A DNA stretch of 64,000 nucleotides from an uncultured Prevotellaceae bacterium (GTDB lineage Bacteria; Bacteroidota; Bacteroidia; Bacteroidales; Muribaculaceae): NCBI GenBank assembly GCA_905207705.1, contig CAJLMA010000002.1, positions 62,001 to 126,000 on the forward strand, in the 5' to 3' direction. Below are positions 52,596 through 61,977 of the stretch, piece after piece (within the stretch, counting starts at the first letter, position 1; every line of letters begins with the position of its first letter). A program made the translations under genes and the position numbers. A model generated the notes under the pieces. The model worked only from the letters and a program-made list of their open reading frames with translations. It was not told the origin of the DNA and made no database searches.

Positions 52596-53063
52596 ATGGG
52601 AAAAGAAATAGAACACAAATATATCGTCAACGATAAAAGTTTTAAAGATTTGGCTTCAGAAAGTCATAATATTAAGCAAGGCTATCTGTGCAAAGACAAA
52701 GAGCGAACAGTCAGGATTAGAATTATAGATACAAAGGCTTTTATTACCATCAAAGGGGAAACTCACGGAGATACTCGTGTAGAATATGAATACCCTATCC
52801 CACTTGATGATGCAAAATCAATGTTGGACTCTCTTTGTATCGGCCCGGTGATAGAGAAAACACGATATATCGTTACATATAAAGGTAACAATTGGGAAAT
52901 AGACATGTTCGAAGGATTTCTTGAAGGATTAATACTTGCTGAGATTGAGATTCCTTCAAGTGATTACAAATATGACATTCCTCCTTTTGTAGGGAAGAAT
53001 GTCACAAATGATCCAAGATATTATAATTCAAATCTGTCTAATATTCCAGATATATACAAGTAA
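52596..53063 (+). CDS. CYTH-domain triphosphatase-like protein
   Basis: A 155-residue protein of the CYTH/TTM family, which hydrolyses inorganic or nucleoside triphosphates inside a beta tunnel. The ExExK signature EIEHK occurs at residues 4-8, and paired basic and acidic strands follow (RTVRIRI, AFITIKGE, RVEYEYPI, WEIDMFEG, LILAEIEI). The start is ATG 52596, which puts ExExK at the very N-terminus as usual; an ATG at 52575 lies inside a hairpin and is less likely. It is followed at once by the convergent rlmD-like gene (adjacent stops). Confidence 0.88.
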   Translation: MGKEIEHKYIVNDKSFKDLASESHNIKQGYLCKDKERTVRIRIIDTKAFITIKGETHGDTRVEYEYPIPLDDAKSMLDSLCIGPVIEKTRYIVTYKGNNWEIDMFEGFLEGLILAEIEIPSSDYKYDIPPFVGKNVTNDPRYYNSNLSNIPDIYK

Positions 53064-54479
53064 TTACTCTGTACGTCTTATAAGACACGTTACATTCTCA
53101 ACATGTTGAGTGTGTGGGAACATGTCCACCGGTTGAACCTCTATTACTTCATATTTGCAATCAAGCAAAGCCAAATCCCGGGCTTGGGTTGCTGGATTGC
53201 AACTGACGTATACTATTCGAGTTGGCTCTGCTTTAAGAATCACGTTTACTACATCTTGATGCATGCCGGCACGAGGAGGGTCGATTATCATGACATCAGG
53301 CCGTCCATGCTCTGCAACAAATTCCGAGGTCAATACATCCTTCATGTCTCCTGCATAAAACAACGTGTTTTCTATCCCGTTTGCTGCCGAATTCAATTTC
53401 GCATCTTCAATTGCTTCTGGAACATATTCTATACCTATTACCTTCGCAGCATTTCCAGCCACAAAATTTGCTATTGTCCCTGTACCGGTATATAAGTCAT
53501 ATACGAGTTCATTGCCCGTTAAGGCAGCCATGCGTCGTGTCACCTTGTACAATTCGTATGCTTGATGTGAATTGGTTTGATAAAATGATTTCGGACCTAT
53601 ACGAAATTGCAGATTTTCCATCTGTTCGATTATATAATCACGGCCATGATATAGAATCACATTTTGATCAGCTATAGTATCATTTACCTTCTCGTTCACC
53701 ACATACATAAGGGATGTTATCTGTTCAAACTCATTTTTAATTGCGTCAAGCAATGAAAATATTTTGTCGTTCTCAGGCTGTCCAAATACGATAATCAACA
53801 TTATTTCCCCAGTTGAAGCAACTCTTATGATTATATTGCGCATCAATCCTTCCTGCTGTCTTATGTTATAGAAAGGATAGCCATTTTCAATGGCATAACG
53901 ACGTATGAACAATCTTATCTTATTGGATATATCATCTTGCAGATAACACTTTTCAATATCAAGAACTTTGTCAAATGCTCCGGGAATATGAAAACCTAAT
54001 GCATTCATGTCGTCAAAAGTCTCCCCGCTATTTATCTGCTCAAATGTAAGCCATCTCTTATTGGAAAATGTAAATTCCAACTTATTCCTGTAACCGACAA
54101 TCTCTTTGGAACCTAAAATTTCATTCACCTCAGGAATTTTCACCTTGGCTATGCGTTGCAAAGCGTCTACAACCTGTTGACGTTTACATTGCAGCTGGCA
54201 TTCGTATGGCAACTGTTGCCACTTGCACCCACCGCACACGCCAAAATGGCTGCAAAATGGTTCGACTCTTATCTCAGACGGCGTTATAATTTGTGTTATA
54301 TGCCCTTCAGCGAAACTTTTCTTTTTTTTGTCCAATTTCACATTGACTATGTCTCCCGGGACGCCGAAAGGTATGAACACAACCATTTCGTCAACTTTAG
54401 CAATGCTTTTACCTTCAGCGGCAACTGCTGTTATCGTTACGTTCTCAAGCACCGGTAATGTCTTTTTCTTTTTAGCCAA
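53064..54479 (-). CDS. rlmD: 23S rRNA m5U methyltransferase RlmD-like (RumA)
   Basis: SAM-dependent enzyme of the TrmA/RumA group that makes m5U in rRNA. From the N-terminus it shows a TRAM domain (ITAVAAEGKSIAKVDEMVVFIP), the iron-sulfur cysteines (CSHFGVCGGCKWQQ), the SAM motif VYDLYTGTGTIANF near residue 310, IDPPRAGMH near 400 and the nucleophile segment VYVSCNPATQARDL. The 471-residue start at a TTG (54479, MAKKKKTLPVLENVT) is preferred, because a promoter -7 box lies at 54515-54508, inside the longer ATG version beginning at 54521. Paralogues RlmC/RlmD cannot be separated by sequence alone. Confidence 0.88.
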   Translation of the reverse strand: MAKKKKTLPVLENVTITAVAAEGKSIAKVDEMVVFIPFGVPGDIVNVKLDKKKKSFAEGHITQIITPSEIRVEPFCSHFGVCGGCKWQQLPYECQLQCKRQQVVDALQRIAKVKIPEVNEILGSKEIVGYRNKLEFTFSNKRWLTFEQINSGETFDDMNALGFHIPGAFDKVLDIEKCYLQDDISNKIRLFIRRYAIENGYPFYNIRQQEGLMRNIIIRVASTGEIMLIIVFGQPENDKIFSLLDAIKNEFEQITSLMYVVNEKVNDTIADQNVILYHGRDYIIEQMENLQFRIGPKSFYQTNSHQAYELYKVTRRMAALTGNELVYDLYTGTGTIANFVAGNAAKVIGIEYVPEAIEDAKLNSAANGIENTLFYAGDMKDVLTSEFVAEHGRPDVMIIDPPRAGMHQDVVNVILKAEPTRIVYVSCNPATQARDLALLDCKYEVIEVQPVDMFPHTQHVENVTCLIRRTE

Positions 54480-54507
54480 AACAATCGTTATTTTAATTAT
54501 ACGGTTG

Positions 54508-54539
54508 CAAAGATACTGCATGTTAAGCTCAATAAGAAA
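54508..54539 (-). promoter_or_regulatory. Promoter of the rlmD-like gene
   Basis: Minus-strand TTTC (54539-54536), 20-nt spacer, TATCTTTG (54515-54508, exact TAnnTTTG). It predicts a start near 54502, downstream of the ATG at 54521 and 22 nt before the TTG at 54479. Confidence 0.55.
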
Positions 54540-54703
54540 AAATGAACCGGCTTATTTTTTAGCACCGTCTATATTCATTCTGCAATTTTAATAAATTCCA
54601 GTCCTATTAGCAGAGAGACAAAACCTGAGAGAAATAATATGTACAGGTAACTATCACACAAAAATTGTTATAAAACATGTTTCACGGTTTTGCCTTGGAA
54701 TAT

Positions 54704-54735
54704 TTTTTAATTTATAATCTTTTGATATATATTTG
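54704..54735 (+). promoter_or_regulatory. Promoter of ppdK
   Basis: TTTT at 54704-54707 (consensus TTTG), 20-nt spacer, and an exact -7 box TATATTTG at 54728-54735. It gives a leader of about 90 nt before the ppdK ATG. No riboswitch-like fold was recognised in the leader. Confidence 0.55.
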
Positions 54736-54831
54736 CAAGTAACAAAATAATAATCGAGACCTAAACACCAAGCGTGAGTAATATACTTAAAAAATTATAT
54801 ATACATTAACTAAATTTCAATTTTATTCCTG

Positions 54832-57543
54832 ATGAAAAGAATTTATACATTCGGAAACGGCAAAGCTGAAGGCCGTGCCGACATGAAGAATCTTCTCGGA
54901 GGTAAGGGAGCAAATTTGGCAGAAATGAACCTCATCGGGGTTCCTGTCCCTCCGGGTTTTACCATTACAACAGAAGTCTGCACTGAATATAATGAAAAAG
55001 GCAAGGACACAATAGTTGCTACTATCAAAAATGACGTTGAAAAAGCCATTAACCATATTGAAGAACTCACTGGCAACAAATTCAACGATGCTGAAAATCC
55101 ACTCTTGGTATCAGTTCGTTCAGGAGCCAGAGTTTCAATGCCTGGTATGATGGACACAGTACTCAACCTTGGCATGAACGACCATGTAGTAGAAGCATTG
55201 TCCAAGAAGTCAGGCAATCCTCGTTTCGCTTGGGATAGCTACCGTCGATTTGTCCAAATGTATGGAGATGTCGTATTAGGTATGAAACCTAAGAATAAGA
55301 CCGACATTGACCCGTTTGAGGAAGTAATGGATAAAGTCAAAGAAGAAAAAGGGGTCAAACTTGACACTGAACTCGATGTTGACGATTTAAAGAAACTTGT
55401 CAAGCTGTTTAAGGAAGCTGTACTTGCATCTACAGGACACAATTTCCCTGAAAGTGCTTGGGATCAGCTTTGGGGAGCCATTTGTGCCGTATTCGACAGC
55501 TGGATGAATGAACGTGCCATATTGTATCGCCGAATGAACCAGATACCTGAGGAATGGGGAACGGCCGTAAATGTTCAAGCAATGGTTTATGGCAATATGG
55601 GTGAGACATCAGCAACCGGTGTAGCTTTCACCCGTGACGCAGCAACCGGTGAGGACATATTCAATGGTGAATACCTAATCAATGCTCAAGGTGAAGATGT
55701 TGTTGCAGGTGTCAGGACTCCGCAACAAATCACGCTTGAAGGTTCTCGCCGATGGGCAAAATTGCAAGGCATCTCAGAAGATGTCCGTGCTTCAAAATAT
55801 CCTTCTTTGGAAGAATCAATGCCCGAATGCGCCAAGGAACTTATCGCAATCCAACAAAAGCTTGAAGACCACTATAAAGATATGCAAGACCTTGAATTTA
55901 CCATCCAAAACGGTAAATTGTGGTTGTTGCAGACTCGTAACGGCAAACGCACAGGTGCTGCAATGGTTAAAATTGCCATGGACTTGTTGCGTGCCGGCAT
56001 AATTGACGAAAAGACTGTTTTGAAACGCATGGAGCCTCAAAAACTGGACGAACTCCTTCACCCTGTATTTGACAAAGCAGCCTTGAATGCTGCCAAAGTA
56101 GTTGCCAAGGGGCTTCCTGCTTCTCCGGGTGCCGCTACAGGACAAATCGTATTCTTCGCCGATGATGCCGAAGCTTGGGCTGAAAGAAAGAAGAAAGTCA
56201 TCATGGTTCGTTTGGAAACTTCTCCCGAAGACCTTCGAGGCATGAACAAGGCTCAAGGCATCTTGACAGCTCGCGGTGGAATGACATCTCATGCTGCGGT
56301 AGTTGCTCGCGGTATTGGCAAGTGCTGTGTATCTGGTGCAGGAGAAATAATTGTCGACTATAAGAACCGCACTGTCACAATGGGTGACAAAGTATTCAAA
56401 GAAGGAGACTGGATTTCTATCAATGGTAGCACTGGTGATGTTTATGACGGTCTGGTTTCTACCGTAGATGCCGAACTATCGGGCGACTTCGCTGCAATAA
56501 TGAACCTTGCTGAAAAATATACCAAGATGGATGTCCGCACAAATGCCGACTCTCCTCGTGATGCAGCAGTTGCAAGAAAATTTGGAGCAAAAGGTATCGG
56601 TCTTTGCCGCACCGAACACATGTTCTTTGAAGGCGACCGCATAAAATCAATGCGTGAAATGATCATAGCTAAAGATGAAGCCGGACGCCGTGCCGCTTTG
56701 GCTAAATTGTTACCTATGCAACGTAGCGACTTTGAAGGTATCTTTGAAGCTATGGACGGCTTTGGCGTTACAATCCGCCTCTTGGATCCACCTTTGCATG
56801 AATTCGTTCCTCATCAATTAGCCACTCAAAAAGAATTGGCCAATGAAATGGGTCTTACAATTGAAGAGGTAAAGAGCAAATGCGACAGCCTCGAAGAATT
56901 CAACCCGATGTTGGGACACCGTGGATGCCGTTTGGGCAACACATATCCTGAAATTACCGAGATGCAAGCTCGTGCAATTATCGAAGCCGCACTTAACGTA
57001 AAGGCAAAAGGTATCGACGTACATCCCGAAATAATGATACCTCTTGTCGGAGTTCTCAAAGAATTGCAGATGCAAGCCGATATCATTAACCGCACAGCTC
57101 AGAAAGTATTTGCAGAAAGAGGAGACACTGTTCCTTACAAGATTGGAACAATGATTGAAGTTCCTCGTGCAGCTCTCGTTGCCGACCAAATAGCAACAGT
57201 TGCCGACTTCTTCTCGTTCGGAACAAACGACTTGACTCAAATGACATTCGGATACTCTCGTGACGATGCTCCTAAGTTCTTGAAATACTACAAAGAATTA
57301 GGAATCATAAAGACCGACCCATTTGAAGTCCTCGACCAAGAAGGTGTTGGACAATTAGTTGAAATGGGTACTAAGAAAGGCCGCTCCACAAAACCAGAAT
57401 TAAAGGTTGGTATCTGCGGTGAACACGGAGGCGAACCCTCTTCAGTTAAGTTCTGTGCACACCTCGGAATGAATTATGTATCTTGCAGTCCGTTCCGTGT
57501 ACCTATTGCACGCGTAGCAGCGGCGCAGGCAGCAGTGGAATAA
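54832..57543 (+). CDS. ppdK: Pyruvate, phosphate dikinase PpdK
   Basis: Interconverts pyruvate, ATP and Pi with PEP, AMP and PPi, linking glycolysis and gluconeogenesis in anaerobes. The 903-residue length is typical. Domains in order: N-terminal ATP-grasp (GGKGANLAEM near residue 24), the phospho-histidine swivel domain with the catalytic His in GGMTSHAAVVARG (about H487), and the C-terminal PEP/pyruvate barrel with the catalytic Cys in ICGEHGGEP (about C862) and the KGIGLCRTEHMFF and GTNDLTQMTFG motifs. It stands alone and ends at a strong terminator. Codon use is rather GCC/CGT-rich, as in highly expressed genes of this group. Confidence 0.98.
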   Translation: MKRIYTFGNGKAEGRADMKNLLGGKGANLAEMNLIGVPVPPGFTITTEVCTEYNEKGKDTIVATIKNDVEKAINHIEELTGNKFNDAENPLLVSVRSGARVSMPGMMDTVLNLGMNDHVVEALSKKSGNPRFAWDSYRRFVQMYGDVVLGMKPKNKTDIDPFEEVMDKVKEEKGVKLDTELDVDDLKKLVKLFKEAVLASTGHNFPESAWDQLWGAICAVFDSWMNERAILYRRMNQIPEEWGTAVNVQAMVYGNMGETSATGVAFTRDAATGEDIFNGEYLINAQGEDVVAGVRTPQQITLEGSRRWAKLQGISEDVRASKYPSLEESMPECAKELIAIQQKLEDHYKDMQDLEFTIQNGKLWLLQTRNGKRTGAAMVKIAMDLLRAGIIDEKTVLKRMEPQKLDELLHPVFDKAALNAAKVVAKGLPASPGAATGQIVFFADDAEAWAERKKKVIMVRLETSPEDLRGMNKAQGILTARGGMTSHAAVVARGIGKCCVSGAGEIIVDYKNRTVTMGDKVFKEGDWISINGSTGDVYDGLVSTVDAELSGDFAAIMNLAEKYTKMDVRTNADSPRDAAVARKFGAKGIGLCRTEHMFFEGDRIKSMREMIIAKDEAGRRAALAKLLPMQRSDFEGIFEAMDGFGVTIRLLDPPLHEFVPHQLATQKELANEMGLTIEEVKSKCDSLEEFNPMLGHRGCRLGNTYPEITEMQARAIIEAALNVKAKGIDVHPEIMIPLVGVLKELQMQADIINRTAQKVFAERGDTVPYKIGTMIEVPRAALVADQIATVADFFSFGTNDLTQMTFGYSRDDAPKFLKYYKELGIIKTDPFEVLDQEGVGQLVEMGTKKGRSTKPELKVGICGEHGGEPSSVKFCAHLGMNYVSCSPFRVPIARVAAAQAAVE

Positions 57544-57574
57544 ATGACGATATGTTATAAATTATAACGAAAGC

Positions 57575-57618
57575 AGGCGGCAGGCAGTTGAAAACACAGC
57601 TTGCCGCCTATTTTATAT
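57575..57618 (+). terminator. Intrinsic terminator after ppdK
   Basis: An 11-bp stem (57575-57585 with 57599-57609, core AGGCGGCA) including one G-U pair, with a 13-nt loop, followed by ATTTTATATTA. Confidence 0.85.
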
Positions 57619-57667
57619 TATATGCTTAGAGTGATTTAAACGCTCTTTTGTGCAAAATGAACACAAA

Positions 57668-57720
57668 TGTTGTACAATCGTTGAACAGTTATGTGAATTG
57701 TGTTGTACATATGTTGTACA
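57668..57720. repeat. Three TGTTGTACA repeats in the ppdK downstream gap
   Basis: Copies of TGTTGTACA occur at 57668-57676, 57701-57709 and 57712-57720; each contains the palindrome TGTACA, and two are extended to TTGTACAA. They lie in the 281-bp gap between the ppdK terminator and the last gene of the 58-64 kb island. They may be an operator cluster or mark an island edge. The rest of the gap (57619-57824) shows no gene. Confidence 0.5.
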
Positions 57721-57824
57721 ACGGCAGCCAATGACCTACAACAACTTAGATAATTCTACGAGCAAACAATCGGGACACAGATTATTATAGCCATCTCATC
57801 TTTTGGAAATCTGCATACCTAGTT

Positions 57825-58418
57825 TTATATTTCAATCAAATTCGGAAGATTGAAGTTAGTGTAATCTCCGTTCATGATTGCGCCATTTGAGAAAATGGTT
57901 GAGCCGTCATTCCTTACTCCATGCTGTTTATGAATATGTCCAAACAGATGTAGTTTGAGCTTTATTTCTTTTACCTTCGTTAAAAGCTCAGTCGAACCAT
58001 AGTTTATCCCATCGTCAAAATCAAGGATACCATAGGGCGGACAATGCGTGATTAATACATCTATGTCGGCAGGTATGGCTGCATAGTTGCGAGTCTGACG
58101 GTCAGAAATGCAATCTTCCATGAACATGGGAACACCATAGAATTTAACTCCCTCAATTACCACGCCTGAATTACATATATAATGCACATTCTCATCCAAC
58201 CCGTCTATCTTGGCTCCGTATAGACAGGCATCGTGATTGCCACAAATAAAAATCTTGTGGAGGTAAGGAAGGTCGCAAAACCAATTCATAAAATCAATGG
58301 CTTCTCGCTCGCTTCCATTCATGGTGAAATCTCCCGAATGCACAAGGATGTCAGCATCGGGCAGGTTCTGCAAACGACGGTGACAACTATGCGTATCAGA
58401 AATATGAACTATTTTCAT
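57825..58418 (-). CDS. Metallophosphoesterase, UPF0046/YfcE-like
   Basis: A 197-residue calcineurin-like phosphoesterase with all five motifs: ISDTHS at the start, HSGDFT near residue 27, CGNHD near 61, a histidine in ITHCPPYG and GHIHKQHG near 163. No signal peptide. The family (including the ser/thr phosphatase-like or nucleotide-phosphodiesterase 239AB group) has diverse substrates, so the target is not known. The ATG at 58418 overlaps the stop of the upstream nuclease-like gene (ATGA), so it is coupled to it; an ATG at 58454 is less likely. It is the last gene of the minus-strand part of the island and is intact. Confidence 0.85.
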   Translation of the reverse strand: MKIVHISDTHSCHRRLQNLPDADILVHSGDFTMNGSEREAIDFMNWFCDLPYLHKIFICGNHDACLYGAKIDGLDENVHYICNSGVVIEGVKFYGVPMFMEDCISDRQTRNYAAIPADIDVLITHCPPYGILDFDDGINYGSTELLTKVKEIKLKLHLFGHIHKQHGVRNDGSTIFSNGAIMNGDYTNFNLPNLIEI

Positions 58419-59416
58419 GCTATGATATATCGTCTGTAAAGGTAATTTACCCATTCTGTGAGATTAGATATTTTTGATTCGTCCATGCATTCTTTTATCA
58501 TAGGGAATAATTCTTCGTATGTGATATGTTTGAACGTTGCTTTTCCGGAAGAAGTCAACATCGATTCATATCCAACAAAAGCATCTGTAAAATGCCAGTT
58601 ACCTTGTGGATATACAGTCAGACAGGTAAACTCCGATAACTCGTCTTTCTCGTCTGGGCATAATCCGAGTATCATAGACGCACCAAGAATATGATTGCGC
58701 CATATCTGGCGGTAAGGGTTGGCAACAACATGTGTCGTTAACCTCTTTTGATTGTCAAACGGCACATCTGCGATAAATTTTTCCTTAAACCAACCACAAT
58801 GTTCACTTGGTAGTCGATAATTGTCAGCAAGATGAATGCCAATGGCATTATGCGTTTCTTGCCATTCTTTGGAGCCACGTTTAATGGGATATTCTTTATC
58901 GGTATATTTCACTTCAATGCCGATGCCGCCTTTTCCACCATGTTTTGCCGCTGTATATTCGATATAAACATCAAACGAGGTTCCGTCTTTCAGTCCTCCA
59001 AGGTTATACTCTATCACAATTTCATTGACTTCCGCAATCCTTCCATCTCCTGTAATTTTATTGAACAAACATGCTGCACCTTTTTTATCATATATCATAG
59101 GAAAGAACATATTATATGGGATATGTTCGCTTCTCAATAAATTCGTGACCATTTGCCCTTTCGTAGAGAATGTTTTCCTGTTTATCTCTTTTGTAATATC
59201 GTGTCGAAAACCACTAAAAAAGATACGATAGTCTTTATTTTAATCACGACAATCATTCTTGTCCAAGGTGCTTTCCTCGTTTATCGTATATTCTTTACCA
59301 TTCCTGTTTAGTTTACGGACATAGAATTTGTCTGCAGGAACATTGATTTCCGGGTCATTGACCTTAAAATTTATTTGATGCCGACGGGCAGCTGACTTAA
59401 ATTCTGAATGAGTCAT
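58415..59416 (-). pseudogene. PD-(D/E)XK nuclease-like gene broken by an in-frame TAA
   Basis: Two open stretches lie in the same frame, separated by a single TAA at 59240-59242. The upstream part starts MTHSEFKSAARRHQ at ATG 59416; the downstream part continues in frame (NKDYRIFFSGFRHD, then FSTKGQMVTNLLRSEHIPYN) with no alternative start until ATG 59152. The combined ~333 codons resemble PGN_0703-type putative restriction endonucleases. The fold signature is D in TSFDVYIEY and E-x-K in GIEVKY near the middle. Translation could restart at 59152 to give a 245-residue C-terminal protein that keeps the catalytic residues but lacks the N-terminal domain. It is coupled to the phosphoesterase gene by an ATGA overlap. 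Confidence 0.6.
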
Positions 59417-59502
59417 AACATAATACTGTTTTTGAAAAGGCAATATACCATAAGCATACCTCTCTTGGTTGCTTTTGCTACAATTCCTGTCAATTAAAAT
59501 TA

Positions 59503-60312
59503 TTACAACATACCAAATCTTTCTTCAAAGCGATTCATCAATACCTTGAATTTTTTTGGTAGATAGGATAACGCTTGATTGCGTATAAGTTGTGGAACGC
59601 CAAACATTGCTTCGGCAATACTTCCGGCTATGCAGGAAATCGTGTCAGAATCGCCTCCGATAGATACGGCGTTACGGACAGCATCTTCCAAACTTTTCGC
59701 TTCAAGAGCGCACACGATAGCTTGCGGCACACTATCTTGGCAAGTGCCACCATCACCTGCCCCATCTAAGCCATTCCATGAGTAGCGGTTACGAATTTCG
59801 TCTACTGCCATGTTAAGGTTATAACCAAATTCGCGTGTGATGATATTACGAATTGCATCTTTATCATCGCCCATGCGTGCCATAAAGATACAAAGAGCCG
59901 TAGCTTGCGCACCTTTAATTCCTTCAGGGTGATTATGAGTACATTCTGCTGATTCTTTTGCTTTTTGTAATACTTCTTCTTTTGAAGAACATGCCCAACC
60001 AACAGGGCCAACACGCATGGCACTTCCGTTGCCACAACTATAATAAGGCTTCATAATACCTCGACTGGCAAGGTGAACCCATTGTATAAATCTGGTTCCA
60101 TAACTTCCCATCGGATATGGATTCTCCAACGCATATTTCAGATAATAACTTCCACATTTTCCCCCATTCATCAACCAGTCGGCTGTAGCAAATGTCAATA
60201 TGCTGTCATCAGTATATTCTTGTCGATTTTGAAATAAAGGGAACTCTTTTGTCTTGATATTGTCAAATTCATAAATACTACCTACAATATCTCCTATAAT
60301 ACTGCCTATCAT
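59503..60312 (-). CDS. ADP-ribosylglycohydrolase family protein
   Basis: A 269-residue all-helical DraG/ARH-fold protein that removes ADP-ribose from a modified target. The N-terminal GSIIGDIVGSIYEF, the metal-binding EYTDDSILTFATA near residue 33, and the C-terminal GGDSDTISCIAGSIAEA near 223 are the family signatures, and the magnesium-binding aspartates are all intact. It lies in a cluster with nucleases and an RNA ligase. Reversal of ADP-ribosylation of a protein or nucleic acid there is inference. The gene looks intact; G+C is similar to the core genes. Confidence 0.92.
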   Translation of the reverse strand: MIGSIIGDIVGSIYEFDNIKTKEFPLFQNRQEYTDDSILTFATADWLMNGGKCGSYYLKYALENPYPMGSYGTRFIQWVHLASRGIMKPYYSCGNGSAMRVGPVGWACSSKEEVLQKAKESAECTHNHPEGIKGAQATALCIFMARMGDDKDAIRNIITREFGYNLNMAVDEIRNRYSWNGLDGAGDGGTCQDSVPQAIVCALEAKSLEDAVRNAVSIGGDSDTISCIAGSIAEAMFGVPQLIRNQALSYLPKKFKVLMNRFEERFGML

Positions 60313-60343
60313 AAATAAAAATCATATTTGTTATTACGACTAT

Positions 60344-60882
60344 TTATAGTTTTCTGCTACAATACTCCATTTCCTCCAATATGCCACCTCCTGCATCCTG
60401 TATTTCCCTCAAAAACAGCCGTGCGCACATCTCCGCATCATCGCCTGCCCGGTGGTGCTGCCCGTAAGGTATCTTGACCTGGTCACAGAGATAGTCCAGA
60501 CTGTTGCATCCGAAGTTATAGAGTTTATATTCCACACGGAGGGAAAAATAATACATGATGCACAGTATAGTTCCAACGAGTGTCGGATACAGCTGATGTC
60601 AAAGGTGGCATTGTGAGCTACAAGTACAGGGATGCCTTTAAGGTATTCGCAGATTTCTGTCCATACTTCCGAAAATTCCGGTGAATTGACGGTATCATTC
60701 GACCAAATGCCGTGTATTTGCATATTCCAATAGCTGTAACTATTTCCTTGCGGACGGACGAGCCTCGGACTGGTTTCTACAATCTCTCCGTCACGCACAA
60801 CACAGATTCCAGCCTCACAGATTGAAGCTCGTTTGCCTGTGGCTGCCTCAAAATCAATGGCTATGAGATTTATCCCTTGCAT
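60344..60882 (-). pseudogene. DEDDh 3'-5' exonuclease gene with a frameshift
   Basis: The N-terminal part (from ATG 60882) has the DEDDh start IAIDFEAATG, the VAHNATFD motif II segment near residue 88 and runs to about 60556. After that this frame becomes nonsense, while the -1 frame gives the expected end: CNSLDYLCDQVKIPYGQHH and RAGDDAEMCARLFL, including the third and final acidic motif. One base appears lost near an A5 run on the plus strand at 60544-60548. The intact version would be an epsilon/RNase T-like exonuclease of about 178 residues. It overlaps the WYL gene end by 13 nt and is rich in G+C compared with core genes. Confidence 0.75.
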
Positions 60883-61822
60883 GGTTTATCATCCTCTTTC
60901 CAAGTGTAATAGTCCAACATGTTTTTAGCAAAATTACATATTTCATTACGCACGGATTCCGGCTCTAATACTTCCACTTGGTCACCTTGGGCGAGAATCA
61001 ACTGGTAGAAGTCGAATGTCGGCTTTAAGTGATATTCAAAGAGCGTGGACTCGTCATCCCCTTCTATCTCTCGTTGCGATTCGTGCAAAGGCAATGTACG
61101 CAGGTAGTCGGCAAAGCCACCGTATGCCAAAAGTACGATGCGCTGGATATGCTCATCCGACGTGATTACACCACAACAACCTTCAAAATATTTATTTACA
61201 TCGAAGTTCTTCTTCATTTTGAATGTCTTGCCCGTGTCCTGAATATCTGAAATACGGTCGAGTGCATACACTCGGTAGACATCCGCTGGCTTGATGCCTC
61301 TTTCTTTATTTCGCTCTGAATAATACGAATTGCGTGCCACTACATACCAACGACGCTTCACGACTTTCAGGCAGTATGGCTCGATTTCAAATGTACTGGC
61401 TTCTTGTTTGCCGAACCCTTGATGCGTGATGCTCAACACATGGTTGCGCCGCATGGCCTCGGCTATGGGCATAAGCCAGGTCTGCCCCGAAGGAATCTCC
61501 TCGAAAATAATTCTTTCTTCAAGTTTGTTATCGGCTTGAATCTGATTCAACGTCGCATAGGAACTTACCAGCCAACTGCGCAAATTATTACCCTCCAACC
61601 GTTCTGGTTTATCAATATAATACCTATATCCGTCTTTCTTGTCACACTCTATATATACGTCAAAAATATCCTTAATGGCTTTCTGGTGATTGTGAAATGT
61701 ACGCAAAGGCAACTTAATCCGCTTTCCTGCCAAAGCCTGCTAATTTCTTGAAATGTCAAACGTTTATATCTGTGTAACGTATCTATGAGCCATACATATC
61801 GCCCGAATAAATTTGCTGCCAT
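60870..61822 (-). pseudogene. WYL-domain regulator gene with a frameshift near its start
   Basis: The large frame (TTG 61733 to 60870) codes for the middle and C-terminus of a WYL regulator: LPLRTFHNHQKAIKDIF, the WYL core with RRWYVVARN and the YRVYALDRI strand. Its N-terminal helix-turn-helix lies in another frame, from ATG 61822: MAANLFGRYVWLIDTLHRYK and then RLTFQEISRLWQES. The frames join near 61720-61726, where one base seems to be missing next to an A-run. The complete protein would be about 317 residues. WYL proteins are ligand-binding transcription factors often linked to defence and RNA-repair genes. It is divergent from the rtcB unit, the expected position of its regulator. Confidence 0.78.
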
Positions 61823-61977
61823 ACATCATCATTTTTATATTATACAACATAAGCAATACGCTCCAAACTGTAAATTGCCGAATATGACTTGCTTTATACA
61901 AAAATACACTCCAATATATGAAAAATAATGGCACAGCACAACTTTTTTTCTGCATATTTTTTCATGTTGCGCCTTAA

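Noticed and set aside
54740..54831. Riboswitch in the ppdK leader
   Set aside because: The 90-nt leader is AT-rich and shows no stable stems or known aptamer core.
60541..60556. Programmed -1 frameshift in the exonuclease gene
   Set aside because: A T-run followed by CCC could slip, but no proper X XXY YYZ heptamer in frame and no downstream pseudoknot were recognised; a simple one-base loss is simpler.
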